A stretch of 64,000 bases of DNA from Staphylococcus rostri (GTDB lineage Bacteria > Bacillota > Bacilli > Staphylococcales > Staphylococcaceae). Each line of letters opens with the position of its first letter. Position 1 is the first letter of the stretch. Below the pieces are notes generated by a model that did no database searches, was not told where the DNA came from, and worked only from the letters and a program-made list of their open reading frames with translations. The position numbers and the translations under genes are program-made. Positions 35,930 through 46,358 of this stretch are shown piece after piece. The stretch spans positions 1-64,000 of the forward strand of contig NZ_PPRF01000002.1 in assembly GCF_002902145.1 (NCBI RefSeq), in the 5' to 3' direction.

Positions 35930-36066
35930 GCGTCTTGTTAAATCATGAAAAGAAAGTTCGGATATTAATCAATAATTCAACTTTGTGTCTTTATAGAACT
36001 GTGGTATTCTTATAACAATCAATTTTCGGACAAAATAAACTTTTTACAGATTTGAAAGGAATGCCT

Positions 36067-37056
36067 ATGAAAAACACAGTCAGAGAGATACCTAAGATAG
36101 AGTTGCATTGTCACTTAGATGGATCAGTGAGTCTTGCTTATATACAAGCGCAAGCCGAAGAACAAAATATTGCGATTGATATAGATAAAATATCGGCGGA
36201 TGCACAGTGTCAAAGTTTAGTCGAGTATTTAGTGTGTTTTGATGAAATACTTAAAGTCATGCAAACGGAAAAGAGTTTGGTTGATAGTGTAGTGGATGTG
36301 GTATCCCAAGCACATCATGACGGTATCAAGTACATCGAATTACGTTTTGCGCCTAAGTTACATCTAGATAAAGGTCTGTCAGTATTGGAAGTTATCAGCG
36401 CGGCGGTGCAAGGTGCGATCAAAGCTGAAGCGACATATCCAGTCGTTGTGCGCTTATTGGTTTGCGGGATGAAACATCATAGCAATGAAGAAAATATTGA
36501 AGTATTTCAGCATATTCTTGAACATCCATCATTGCAAGAATATGTGGTGGGCGTTGACTTAGCTGGTGGTGAAGATGATAATACAATGCCAGAATTTGCC
36601 GATAGTATTACATTTGCGAAAGCGCATCAGCTGAATTTAACGCTACACGCAGGCGAATGTGGTTGTAACAAAAACGTCTACGATGCGATTAAGTTAGGTG
36701 CACGACGTGTTGGGCATGGTGTATCTTCTATAAAAGATGCGCAGTTATTGGAAACGCTCAAAACAGAAGATGTGCTGTTAGAAATTTGTCCTTGTAGCAA
36801 CCTTCAAACAAAAGCCATTCAACATATTAGCGAAATTGATATCCCGTTATTGAAAAAGTTAGACGTACCATTTCTGATTAATACCGATAACAGAGGTGTT
36901 ACACAAACAAATCTCGTGCAAGAATATCTGTTGTTGTTGGACAATCAGCTATTAACACTTGAAGATATACCAGTGATTAATAAAAGAGCATTAAAGTATG
37001 CATTTGTTGAACCAGAGATTAAATCACAATTGATTGAAACATATTTTAAGTCATAA
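36067..37056 (+). CDS. add: Adenosine deaminase
   Basis: A 329-residue metal-dependent amidohydrolase that deaminates adenosine to inosine. Metal ligands H14 and H16 in ELHCHLDGS; HAGECG and the catalytic GHG (RVGHGVS) follow; the last aspartate is in NTDNRG. The usual CPTSN motif appears as CPCSNLQT. The frame is open from TTG 36052, but AAAGGA at 36055-36060 points to ATG 36067, which gives the normal N-terminus. It stands alone, downstream of the accessory stretch. Confidence 0.9.
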   Translation: MKNTVREIPKIELHCHLDGSVSLAYIQAQAEEQNIAIDIDKISADAQCQSLVEYLVCFDEILKVMQTEKSLVDSVVDVVSQAHHDGIKYIELRFAPKLHLDKGLSVLEVISAAVQGAIKAEATYPVVVRLLVCGMKHHSNEENIEVFQHILEHPSLQEYVVGVDLAGGEDDNTMPEFADSITFAKAHQLNLTLHAGECGCNKNVYDAIKLGARRVGHGVSSIKDAQLLETLKTEDVLLEICPCSNLQTKAIQHISEIDIPLLKKLDVPFLINTDNRGVTQTNLVQEYLLLLDNQLLTLEDIPVINKRALKYAFVEPEIKSQLIETYFKS

Positions 37057-37067
37057 AGTTAGGGGGC

Positions 37068-37214
37068 ATGTGCCCTCTTTTTGTTTATTATGGTGTCGAA
37101 CGTATTCTTGGTAGCGCAAATGAACAATCGAAAGTAATGTTACTCCGTCTGGTTGCGAGTAAGCTTGAAGAGGCTATGGACTTACTAGGTATTTCATTAG
37201 TTGAAGAAATATAG
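37068..37214 (+). CDS. Short unidentified ORF (48 aa)
   Basis: ATG 37068 to TAG 37214 encodes MCPLFVYYGVERILGSANEQ and a helical, Leu-rich end (LLRLVASKLEEAMDLLGISLVEEI). The first codons overlap a GC-rich hairpin (GGGGGC/GCCCTC then five T) that may be the add terminator. From codon 8 on it resembles the C-terminal helix of a larger protein, so a remnant is as likely as a small gene. I do not recognise it. Confidence 0.3.
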   Translation: MCPLFVYYGVERILGSANEQSKVMLLRLVASKLEEAMDLLGISLVEEI

Positions 37215-37314
37215 CTTTTTATTAGAAATATTGTTTAAATCGTATTTTTGAAAAACAGCGTACAAATCGTTTGTTCTGAAGTGACAAAGGTTAAAATGTT
37301 AACTACTATTTAAG

Positions 37315-37328
37315 TGTAAACGTTTTTA
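37315..37328 (+). promoter_or_regulatory. Candidate cre (CcpA) site
   Basis: TGTAAACGTTTTTA matches the cre consensus TGWAARCGYTWNCW except for one position (T in place of C near the end). It lies 24 bases before the hydrolase start, so CcpA could repress this gene on glucose. Confidence 0.4.
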
Positions 37329-37351
37329 TCTTTGTTAAAGGGGCGGATAAT

Positions 37352-38170
37352 ATGAATTATATTAAACATTTAACATCGGCGGATGGCACAAAGATTCATA
37401 CAAAGGTGAATGATATTGTGGGTGAACCAGCTAAAGCCAATGTCATTATTGTGCATGGTCTGGCAGAGTCACTCGAGCGTTATGACGAGATTACAAACTA
37501 TCTCCACAATCAGCAATTTAATGTGATTCGATATGATCAACGCGGTCACGGTCATTCCGGTGGGCAACAAACATTTTACAGTCGCATTGATGAAATTGTG
37601 GAAGACTTATCGGCAGTTGTAGAATATGTAAAACAAACATTTGAAGGGAAAGTATATCTGCTAGGTCATAGTATGGGCGGCTATACCGTAACGCTATTTG
37701 GCACGAAACATCCAAACACTGTGGACGGAATTATTACGTGTGGCGCGCTGACACGTTATCAATTAGAATTATTCGGACAGCCAGACCGCAGTATTTCGCC
37801 ACAAACGTATTTAGATAATGAACTAGGTGAAGGTGTTTGTTCAGACCCTGACGTAATGAGAAAGTACGAACTGGATGACTTAAACGCTAAACGAATTTCG
37901 ATGGGACTCGTCTTTACATTATTAGACGGCGTTGAATATTTAAAAAATAACGCTGAAAAATTGACGGACAATATCTTAATTCTGCATGGTAAAGAAGACG
38001 GTCTCGTGAGCTATAAAGATTCGTTACAATTATTTGATGAAGTCGGTTCGGAACATAAATCAATCCATATCTATGACGGATTACAACATGAAATATTAAA
38101 TGAAAGCTCATACAACCAAAGTATTTTTGCGGAAATCGTTGCTTGGTTAGACAACGAACTACAACGATAA
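37352..38170 (+). CDS. Alpha/beta hydrolase (monoacylglycerol lipase-like)
   Basis: A 272-residue serine hydrolase of the lysophospholipase/monoacylglycerol lipase group, with no signal peptide. The nucleophile is S107 in LGHSMGG; the oxyanion region is HGLAES (35-40). The acid is in HGKEDGLVS and the histidine in GLQHEILNE. It would act on lysophospholipids or monoglycerides in the cytosol. A cre-like site lies just upstream. Confidence 0.85.
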   Translation: MNYIKHLTSADGTKIHTKVNDIVGEPAKANVIIVHGLAESLERYDEITNYLHNQQFNVIRYDQRGHGHSGGQQTFYSRIDEIVEDLSAVVEYVKQTFEGKVYLLGHSMGGYTVTLFGTKHPNTVDGIITCGALTRYQLELFGQPDRSISPQTYLDNELGEGVCSDPDVMRKYELDDLNAKRISMGLVFTLLDGVEYLKNNAEKLTDNILILHGKEDGLVSYKDSLQLFDEVGSEHKSIHIYDGLQHEILNESSYNQSIFAEIVAWLDNELQR

Positions 38171-38181
38171 AAAATCTATTA

Positions 38182-38217
38182 AAAAGCTAGAACATCTATT
38201 GCGGTGTTCTAGCTTTT
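38182..38217. terminator. Bidirectional terminator
   Basis: AAAAGCTAGAAC pairs perfectly with GTTCTAGCTTTT between two convergent genes. Confidence 0.9.
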
Positions 38218-38223
38218 CGCACG

Positions 38224-38577
38224 TTATTCAGCTTTCGAAATGGTAATGGTTACGTTGCCGTGTCCTAAGAGATTTTCAAGATCTGTTGTATCATTCAGTT
38301 TCCCCAATTTTGTGTACGTATACGGCGTTGAAAAATCCTGATAAAACAGCACGAGTGTGTTGTCACCATATAACATGAAGTCCCCAGTTTTAATCGTTCG
38401 AACTGCCTCTGCATTTGTAGGTAACGTCGTATCAAGCGTGTGATATTTTTCATTACCATGAAGTTCGTTCATTGTGATTGTTAGTGGTAACAGTGTGCTA
38501 AGTTGATGTGTCGTTGGATTGTCGTAAAGCGTTGCATCGTATGTTTTGTCCTGAATGGTTAATGAAATGTGAGTCAT
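38224..38577 (-). CDS. Cyclophilin-like fold protein
   Basis: A 117-residue cytosolic protein with the cyclophilin-like (DUF369-type) beta-barrel pattern: ISLTIQDKTYDATLYDNPTT at the start, a middle TGDFMLYGDNTLVLFYQDFS segment and a terminal GNVTITISK strand. Members share the cyclophilin fold but lack proven isomerase activity. It is a single gene with its own ribosome site (GAGGCG). Function unknown. Confidence 0.75.
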   Translation of the reverse strand: MTHISLTIQDKTYDATLYDNPTTHQLSTLLPLTITMNELHGNEKYHTLDTTLPTNAEAVRTIKTGDFMLYGDNTLVLFYQDFSTPYTYTKLGKLNDTTDLENLLGHGNVTITISKAE

Positions 38578-38798
38578 ATTACATCGCCTCTTTTGTCTAT
38601 TTTTACTATGACTTTATTGTATGCTTTAGAACGTGGAGACTCAAAGTATGCACCTGAATGGTCATTTTGTTGAAACAGAAGTCTTCAAAAAGTGTGTAGG
38701 GTATGTTACAGTAAGCCGTGGACTAAATGACTGGAACGTATCGGCACATTCATTATGTGCAATAAAAAGAGATAGATACGTAATATGATTTGACGTGT

Positions 38799-38825
38799 AA
38801 ACGCCTAAAAAGAGAGGGCGTTTTT
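38799..38825 (+). terminator. Small hairpin with T-run
   Basis: AAACGCC pairs with GGGCGTTT, then T-run, 23 bases before a small membrane protein gene. No gene ends near it on the plus strand, so it may close a short untranslated RNA from 38600-38800, or attenuate the next gene. Confidence 0.5.
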
Positions 38826-38847
38826 CATTTTGTAGTAGGAGGAAGGT

Positions 38848-39033
38848 ATGATGAAGATGTTAGCGACATTTATCGTAACATCACTATTGAGCTTTGTAGG
38901 CTTTTCAATTGCTGGCTTTGTTGCAAGTAACATTGAGTGGTTAGAAATTACAGCGATGTCATTACTTGTAGGTTTGTTAATCACTTGGACTTTCAATCCA
39001 ATTGCCCCATTTAACTTTAAGAAACAACATTAG
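38848..39033 (+). CDS. Small two-helix membrane protein
   Basis: A 61-residue protein with two hydrophobic helices (LATFIVTSLLSFVGFSIAGF and ITAMSLLVGLLITWTF) and a basic tail FNFKKQH. It has a strong ribosome site (AGGAGG, 7-8 bases before ATG 38848). Unknown function; conserved small proteins of this type are frequent in staphylococci. Confidence 0.65.
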   Translation: MMKMLATFIVTSLLSFVGFSIAGFVASNIEWLEITAMSLLVGLLITWTFNPIAPFNFKKQH

Positions 39034-39111
39034 TAGCGAGGTCACCCATAATTTGGGTGGCTTTTTTGATATACTGATTTTATAGAAGACTACGGGAATG
39101 GAAGTGATGAC

Positions 39112-39573
39112 ATGATTGGCATTAGTGCGTGTTTGATAGGGCAAGCTGTTCGCTATGATGGTGGGCATAAGCGCCAAGATGCGTTAAAGCAGTTGATTGA
39201 TCGTGGCGAAGCAATTGCGATTTGTCCGGAAGTGTTAGGCGGGTTGTCTGTCCCACGCGAACCTTCTGAATTGACTAGTGGAGATGGCGTGTCTGTTTGG
39301 AGCGGACAAAATAAAGTGCAAACGCAATCTGGCAAAGATGTGACACAAGCATTCAAGCAAGGTGCACGAGAAGCGTTGCATATTTTACAGCAATACAATA
39401 TTGATACCGTTATTTTAAAAGATAGCAGTCCGTCATGTGGCAGTACAGAAGTGTATAACGGTCAATTCAACGGGACAAAAATACAAGGTGTTGGTGTGAC
39501 GACAGCATTATTACAACAACATGGTGTACGCGTCTATAATGAGCATAACTGGCAAACATTATATGAAAAATAA
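39112..39573 (+). CDS. DUF523 family protein
   Basis: A 153-residue cytosolic protein beginning IGISACLIGQAVRYDGGHK, with CPEVLGGLSVPREPSE and LKDSSPSCGS. These Cys- and Gly-containing motifs define DUF523 (YbbK-like); the conserved cysteines may bind metal or a cluster. Function unknown. It is monocistronic. Confidence 0.85.
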   Translation: MIGISACLIGQAVRYDGGHKRQDALKQLIDRGEAIAICPEVLGGLSVPREPSELTSGDGVSVWSGQNKVQTQSGKDVTQAFKQGAREALHILQQYNIDTVILKDSSPSCGSTEVYNGQFNGTKIQGVGVTTALLQQHGVRVYNEHNWQTLYEK

Positions 39574-39602
39574 AGGCATGAGCGCGGTAACTCATGCCTT
39601 TT
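39572..39602. terminator. Bidirectional terminator, DUF523 gene / panE
   Basis: AAAGGCATGAG pairs with CTCATGCCTTT; lies between two convergent genes. Confidence 0.9.
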
Positions 39603-39603
39603 A

Positions 39604-40467
39604 CTATGCGGTTGGTTCGAGTTGCTTTAAGTCGTGATAACATCGGTCAAGCGTCGGTGTATCGAGATGATGTTGTTGAGATTGGCGATAAATATAGCCT
39701 TGAATTGCTTCAACTTCGAGCGGCTGCTGATTTTTAACATCGTAATACATACTCGTGCCCATTTCATCTGGATAACCAGCATAAATCTGCATAATATCTG
39801 TAACGATGGTATTAGGTAATGAAACGCCACAAGCTCTGGCAACTTTCGAACCTTCAATTAAGAGTTGTCGACATAACTCATAGATGTCCGGACGTTTGAG
39901 CACACGTGCGGTGTCTTGTGTGAGTGCAGTGACTGTATTAATGCCTAAATTGACCAAGAGCTTATACCAAATTGTCTGTTCGATCGTATTCTCTAACACG
40001 AGCTCTAAATTGCTATTCGCCAACTGTTTTGCAAATTGTTCTGTATACTGATCACGTTGGATATGAATGCGTCGATCGCGAAAGTGAGTAACGTGCGTGC
40101 CGTTCTTTTCACCGCTAATGTATACAACACCTTGATAGGCTTGATAGTCTGCCAACAGGTCAAGTTGCCCGTAACCGTTTTGCGCTAAGATGACGACTGT
40201 TTTTGAATGTGTCAAACGTGATAAATGTGGCACCACTGCTGGTAATTGATGTGTTTTGACAGCAATAAAAATAATGTCGAAAGTACCTTGATACGTTGTG
40301 AGTGATTGGACATCGATGGTCTGTTGCGTCTGTGTCTCCCAATCATCATAAATACGTGTTGCATCTTGGCGTCCAAGCAATGTGACAGATGATGTGGGCT
40401 GTAACATCATCGCAATGGCAGTACCCACAGCGCCAGCGCCGATAACAGCAATGTTAGACATAGTCAT
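39604..40467 (-). CDS. panE: 2-dehydropantoate 2-reductase
   Basis: A 287-residue NADPH-dependent reductase that makes pantoate from ketopantoate. It has the Rossmann motif IGAGAVGTAIAM, KTHQLPAVV and the C-terminal LxNLGINTVTAL segment (catalytic Lys region WYKLLVNLGIN). The frame opens at 40497, but GAAGGAGG points to ATG 40467 (MTMSNIAVIG). It is divergent from panBC across about 130 bases. Confidence 0.85.
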   Translation of the reverse strand: MTMSNIAVIGAGAVGTAIAMMLQPTSSVTLLGRQDATRIYDDWETQTQQTIDVQSLTTYQGTFDIIFIAVKTHQLPAVVPHLSRLTHSKTVVILAQNGYGQLDLLADYQAYQGVVYISGEKNGTHVTHFRDRRIHIQRDQYTEQFAKQLANSNLELVLENTIEQTIWYKLLVNLGINTVTALTQDTARVLKRPDIYELCRQLLIEGSKVARACGVSLPNTIVTDIMQIYAGYPDEMGTSMYYDVKNQQPLEVEAIQGYIYRQSQQHHLDTPTLDRCYHDLKQLEPTA

Positions 40468-40596
40468 AATGCCTCCTTCAAGAGCTTTTACATTCACTAT
40501 AGCGGGCGTTTAAGATAAAATCAAAGTAAAAACAAATTGAATTTAGTAAGCGCTTATTTTACGATAAAATTATTAATTAATTAAGGGGTGTAACAA

Positions 40597-42257
<1,661 letters not shown>

Positions 42258-42264
42258 TAGAAGC

Positions 42265-42290
42265 AGGGGCTGGATATAATTCCCAGCTCC
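42265..42290. repeat. Staphylococcal GGGCTGG hairpin repeat, copy 2
   Basis: AGGGGCTGG pairs with CCAGCTCC around TATAATTC. It resembles the hairpin at 636-663 and lies right after panC, where it could end transcription of both convergent genes. Confidence 0.6.
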
Positions 42291-42297
42291 TTATTAT

Positions 42298-42795
42298 TTA
42301 AACTAAGAAGAATGAAATGGTTTGAACAATAACTTGTGCAATCCACCCCGGAACCCCAATGCTTGTTAACCAATCTTGAGCTGCGTCTTCAATACTTCCT
42401 GTAAAATTAGTTATTTGATTTAAATATTTTATAAATCCATCAATTGTTATTATAGAAATCCACTTTTTCTTTTGTTCGGCGTTCAACGGTAATTTTTCAA
42501 TTGCACTTTTGATAGCGTTATTAATTTTTGCTTTATTCTTTGATAATAATTCTTTAGCAGCTTTTAAAGTTAAAGTTGCTTTTCCGCGTTCCATTTGTTG
42601 TGCATCATAAGCGCTTAAATCAGCACCATTCTCTCTAGCAGCTTCTCTAGCAATTGCTTCAGTATTTACATTGTCCTCTGTTTGAACGTTAGAAGTTTGA
42701 TTATTAACCACATTTTCTTTAGCATTAACTACAGGAGATGCAGCACCTGTAACTAAAACCAAACTAGACAACGATGTAATAACAGCTTTTTTCAT
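42298..42795 (-). CDS. Secreted small protein, bacteriocin candidate
   Basis: From ATG 42795 (ribosome site GGAGGGG) the protein has 165 residues. A signal peptide ends near VNA (25). An acidic, Asn-rich propeptide-like part follows (to about 70), then a basic region (LTLKAAKELLSKNKAKINNA). The C-terminus is hydrophobic (IGVPGWIAQVIVQTISFFLV). This plan recalls secreted class II-type or SA-M57-like bacteriocins and related staphylococcal exported peptides. No modification or ABC-export genes are near; the Sec signal would suffice. The gene is AT-rich beside panC. Function is inferred from layout only. Confidence 0.6.
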   Translation of the reverse strand: MKKAVITSLSSLVLVTGAASPVVNAKENVVNNQTSNVQTEDNVNTEAIAREAARENGADLSAYDAQQMERGKATLTLKAAKELLSKNKAKINNAIKSAIEKLPLNAEQKKKWISIITIDGFIKYLNQITNFTGSIEDAAQDWLTSIGVPGWIAQVIVQTISFFLV

Positions 42796-42860
42796 TTTTA
42801 ACCCCTCCAAATTTTAGTTTACAGAATTACAATAAGCTAATTCAGAAGTGGAAAAACATA

Positions 42861-43136
42861 ATGCTATTAATTTACGAAATCTTATTGTTTCTAATCATTT
42901 GCTTTTCATATTTTTTAATACAAAGTGGTTATATGGAACTACACTTTGGTATCTTAACTTCTATGTTCGGAATGTTTACAGCCAATTTAGTGATATATTA
43001 TATATTGCTTTACAAAAGCCCTGAATACAACAACAGAAAAAAGCTGAAGCTATTCATCAATTTAATAAATGTTCTAGTAATCATTTCAAGCTTGGTCATA
43101 CTAGCATTATTAACCATTAAATTAATAAATCTTTAA
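42861..43136 (+). CDS. Small three-helix membrane protein
   Basis: A 91-residue protein with three hydrophobic helices (about 2-22, 28-50, 68-90) and a basic loop (YNNRKKLK). It is divergent from the secreted protein gene, only 65 bases separating their starts. Size and topology fit immunity proteins of non-lantibiotic bacteriocins, but no family motif proves it. No strong ribosome site precedes ATG 42861 (AGTGGAAAAAC). Confidence 0.5.
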   Translation: MLLIYEILLFLIICFSYFLIQSGYMELHFGILTSMFGMFTANLVIYYILLYKSPEYNNRKKLKLFINLINVLVIISSLVILALLTIKLINL

Positions 43137-43138
43137 AA

Positions 43139-43191
43139 ATAGTGAACACAGAAACACACTAAAAAATAAAGGGGTTCTGTGTTCGCTATTT
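43139..43191. terminator. Bidirectional terminator
   Basis: ATAGTGAACACAGAA pairs with TTCTGTGTTCGCTAT (one mismatch). It lies between the small membrane protein and the MocR gene, whose stop it overlaps. Confidence 0.85.
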
Positions 43192-44607
43192 TATTAACTT
43201 TTCGCTGTCGATGAGTTGTCTGAGTTTGCAGAGACTGTCATCTATTTTGTCAGAGTCGATATAAGAATATGAAAAGCGCATATACTGTTTGGCTTTTTCC
43301 GAGTAAATCTCACCCGGGTGTATTAATAAATGGGCGTCAATGGCTAGCTGAAATAGCTTTTTCATATCGATGGCTACGTGAAACTGAAACCAAATATAAA
43401 AACTACCCGGTATATCATGCCAACGTCCGATATCAGAGAAATACTTTTTGAGTGCGGCTTCCATCAACTGTTTCCGTGTAATTAAGTACTTTTTAATCGT
43501 CTTAACATGGCTTTCATGATAGTTGGCAAGCCATTGCGTTGCGATATATTGTGAAATGGAACTTGCGCCGTAATCATTTTGCATTTTTAAATCGGCGAGA
43601 TGACATATGACACGCTTATTACCAATAATCCAGCCAATACGTAAGCCGGGACTAACCGTTTTTGACAGACTCCCTAAGTACAGCACGTGATGACTTGTAT
43701 CCAATGATTTGAGTGGTGGAGGTGGTGTCCCTTCAAACCAAAGCTCGCTATAAATATCATCTTCTACAATGGGAATGCCTTTCTTTTTACACTGTGCAAG
43801 TATATGTTCTTTTTCCGTTAATGAATAACTGTTAGCAGTTGGATTGTGAAGTGTCGGATTGCAGTAAAAGATACTATTGCTGTAATCTGTGTCTTCTTTG
43901 AAAAGTGCATGTATATTATTTTTGATGTACGAGATTGGTAATGAAACCATCTTGGAATGAATTTTATGCCATGTACGCACAGAATTGATATATGAAGGTG
44001 TTTCAACAATGACCGTTGATTCAGGTACGAGTAAACCATCAGCAATGAGTTTGAGTCCTTGAAGTGCACCAGATGTAATACAAATCTCGTCAACATGACA
44101 TGAAATACCTCTACGTGCGACCAGCTGTCTAATCTGTTCTCGTAAAGCCATACTACCTTGAGGTGCCTCATAATTTGATGATAAATGTTGCGCATGCTCA
44201 TCCTGCATGATGTCTTTGAAAGTCGCATTCGGAATGAGTTCGGGTGAAAGTTCACCGGTGCCAAGTCTTACCATATCATCAAGAAATTCACAGCGATTAA
44301 TTTCTCTAATATAAAACTGGTTATTAGGGGTTGGACTGTTACCAATGTAATCCTGCCAGCTTAAGTTGTGATGGATGTATTGATTCCATCCTTGATGAGA
44401 AATATAGACACCACTTCTTTCTCTGCTTTCTACAATACCGTAGCTTTTTAAAATATCCATGACAGTAACAATGGTTGTACGATTCACTTGATACTTTTTA
44501 GCTAAAGCTCTTTGAGGAGGTAACTTCATGCCAGCCTCTAGTTCGCCATGATTGATATCGTTTAAAATGTCATCAATAATTTGTTGGTATTTTGGTTTGT
44601 TGTTCAT
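43186..44607 (-). CDS. MocR/GntR-type regulator, NorG-like
   Basis: From ATG 44607 (ribosome site AGGAGG; frame open from 44670) it has 473 residues. An N-terminal GntR winged helix (KLPPQRALAKKYQVNRTTIV, about 25-70) is fused to a type I aminotransferase-fold domain. The PLP lysine motif is GSLSKTVSPGLRIGWI; YCNPTLHNPT and VEDDIYSELWF are also present. S. aureus NorG, which controls norA/norB/norC, belongs here and shares IPPQR and SSFSKT-type motifs, but MocR paralogues are many. It is divergent from the desaturase gene, a likely target. Confidence 0.8.
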   Translation of the reverse strand: MNNKPKYQQIIDDILNDINHGELEAGMKLPPQRALAKKYQVNRTTIVTVMDILKSYGIVESRERSGVYISHQGWNQYIHHNLSWQDYIGNSPTPNNQFYIREINRCEFLDDMVRLGTGELSPELIPNATFKDIMQDEHAQHLSSNYEAPQGSMALREQIRQLVARRGISCHVDEICITSGALQGLKLIADGLLVPESTVIVETPSYINSVRTWHKIHSKMVSLPISYIKNNIHALFKEDTDYSNSIFYCNPTLHNPTANSYSLTEKEHILAQCKKKGIPIVEDDIYSELWFEGTPPPPLKSLDTSHHVLYLGSLSKTVSPGLRIGWIIGNKRVICHLADLKMQNDYGASSISQYIATQWLANYHESHVKTIKKYLITRKQLMEAALKKYFSDIGRWHDIPGSFYIWFQFHVAIDMKKLFQLAIDAHLLIHPGEIYSEKAKQYMRFSYSYIDSDKIDDSLCKLRQLIDSEKLIK

Positions 44608-44700
44608 TGGGGCACCTCCTGTCTGGTTGGTTAAAATTTTCTTGTTGGATGATTTCATTCGTCGGGACATCGTGTATGCTTTGAGAAAAGGGGTGTTTTT

Positions 44701-45536
44701 ATGTCAAATAAAACGTTGAAAAAAGCTGTGTTTTCGAAGGATATCATTCATGATCTAAAGCCTTTATATCGTAAAAATAACTTGCATAATTCGTTTTGTA
44801 TTATAACAGATTGGTTGATGATTGTTATATCTGTACTTTTATCGATACAATACGAACATGTTATAGTTTATTTGCTTGCCATTATTATTATTGGTAGTAG
44901 AATGCGTGCCTTTGATAACTTAATGCATGATGCATCATATAGATTGTTATTTAAAAATAAAAACTACAATAAATGGATTGCGTGTATTTTTGTTGCATTT
45001 CCTATTTTTACAAGTTATACAGCCTATTGTAAATCGCATTTTAAACATCATAAAAATTTATGGGATGAGCAACTTGATCCAGACATTAAACGTTATCGCT
45101 TAGTTGGACTAGATAAACCTCAAAAAGATACTCAGAAATTTATTAAAGACCATGTTATCAAAGTTTTAATGTTATTTCATGTACCTAAATACATAATAGG
45201 GACAATCAAAGTGAATTTATATCATAAAATACGGTACTGGGCAGAAATGGCTGAACATGCAGGGTTGAATAATGAATCGGAGTTAACTTCAAGTAGAAAC
45301 ACGTTTGGAAATCCGATAACATTATTTTTATTACATCCACACCATGATAATTACCACCTTGTTCATCATTTGTTTCCAGCAATTCCGCATTACCATTTAA
45401 AAAAGCGCATATTATTTTAATGAGAGATGAAGAATATAAATCAGCACATCATTGTACGGGGTTTTTTAAAACAACTTTGTCTGGCTTTTATAGTGTAATA
45501 AGAGATATATGTACTGCTGAAAGAAAGGTGAATTAA
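44701..45536 (+). pseudogene. Fatty acid desaturase-family gene, frameshifted
   Basis: The intact frame (44701-45420, 239 residues) contains four membrane helices and the three di-iron His boxes: HDASY (H76), HFKHH (H113, H116, H117) and HDNYHLVHH (215-223). At a run of six A (45399-45404) it turns into RILF-stop. Adding one A restores AHIILMRDEEYKSAHHCTGF and about 40 more family-like residues to TAA 45534-45536, two bases before lysE. So the gene is either a 1-bp deletion mutant, a phase-variable gene or a sequencing error. All His boxes are upstream of the shift, so the short form may still fold. The substrate is unknown. Confidence 0.75.
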
Positions 45537-45537
45537 C

Positions 45538-46152
45538 ATGTTCCAAGCCATGCTACACGGTTTTTTATTAGCGTTAGGATTGATCTTACCATTAGGCGCA
45601 CAAAATGTTTTTGTCTTCAACCAAGGTGCGAATCATAAAAGTTTAAAGAAAGTGGCGCCTGTCGTTATTACAGCCGGACTATGTGATACGCTTCTGATTT
45701 TGTTAGCGATTCTAGGTGTGTCGTTGTTACTCAATCAATATCCGTCCTTACAGCTTGCGATTTATGTCATAGGGCTCGTGTTTTTACTGTATATGGCATG
45801 GTCGTTATGGACTGAAAAGCCAGCACAAGCAACAGATCAACCGCCGATGTCAGCACGCAAACAAATCGGCTTTGCCTTGTCAGTGTCGTTGCTCAATCCG
45901 CATGCCATTATGGATACTATCGGTGTCATCGGTACAAGTGCATCTATATATGCAGGGTATGAAAAATTCGCTTTTGCCTGCGCAACTATCGCAGTTTCAT
46001 GGCTGTGGTTTGTAATTTTGGCAGTTGTCGGAAAGCAGTTAGGACGTATCGACACATCTGGAAAATATATCGTGATACTGAATAAAATTTCGAGTGGTAT
46101 TATCCTAGTTGTCGCTGCTATTATTGTAAAAAATATATGGACACTCATTTAA
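45538..46152 (+). CDS. LysE/ArgO-family amino acid exporter
   Basis: A 204-residue membrane protein with six hydrophobic helices and the LysE signature GLILPLGAQNVFVFNQG. LNPHAIMDTIGVIG and the helix 5 motif are typical of the basic amino acid exporters (LysE, ArgO/YggA). It would export lysine or arginine. Its ribosome site AAAGGTG lies inside the end of the desaturase reading frame, so they are probably cotranscribed. Confidence 0.85.
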   Translation: MFQAMLHGFLLALGLILPLGAQNVFVFNQGANHKSLKKVAPVVITAGLCDTLLILLAILGVSLLLNQYPSLQLAIYVIGLVFLLYMAWSLWTEKPAQATDQPPMSARKQIGFALSVSLLNPHAIMDTIGVIGTSASIYAGYEKFAFACATIAVSWLWFVILAVVGKQLGRIDTSGKYIVILNKISSGIILVVAAIIVKNIWTLI

Positions 46153-46160
46153 TTTTAAAA

Positions 46161-46171
46161 TATGACATACT
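46161..46171 (+). promoter_or_regulatory. CcpN-like motif, distal copy
   Basis: TATGACATACT fits the CcpN consensus TRTGHYATAYW at all 11 positions. It lies 9 bases past the lysE stop and 260 bases before ppdK, ahead of the lysE terminator, so it may be chance or an upstream auxiliary site. Confidence 0.35.
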
Positions 46172-46174
46172 ATT

Positions 46175-46222
46175 TTGAGGCGTTATAACTTTCTTAACCG
46201 AGAAGGTGTAGCGTCTCTTTTT
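46175..46222 (+). terminator. lysE terminator
   Basis: GAGGCGTTATA pairs with TGTAGCGTCTC (with mismatches), followed by six T. Confidence 0.75.
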
Positions 46223-46358
46223 TCGTGATTCCTCAAATCTCAAGCGTAACGCTCAATAAAAGGCTAATTTGTGGGGCTTTTCATCGATCAAATACCGCAA
46301 TCACCAGTTTTTATTTTTGACGAAATTCATAACTTTTTTAAGAATTCTATGTTTTTGA

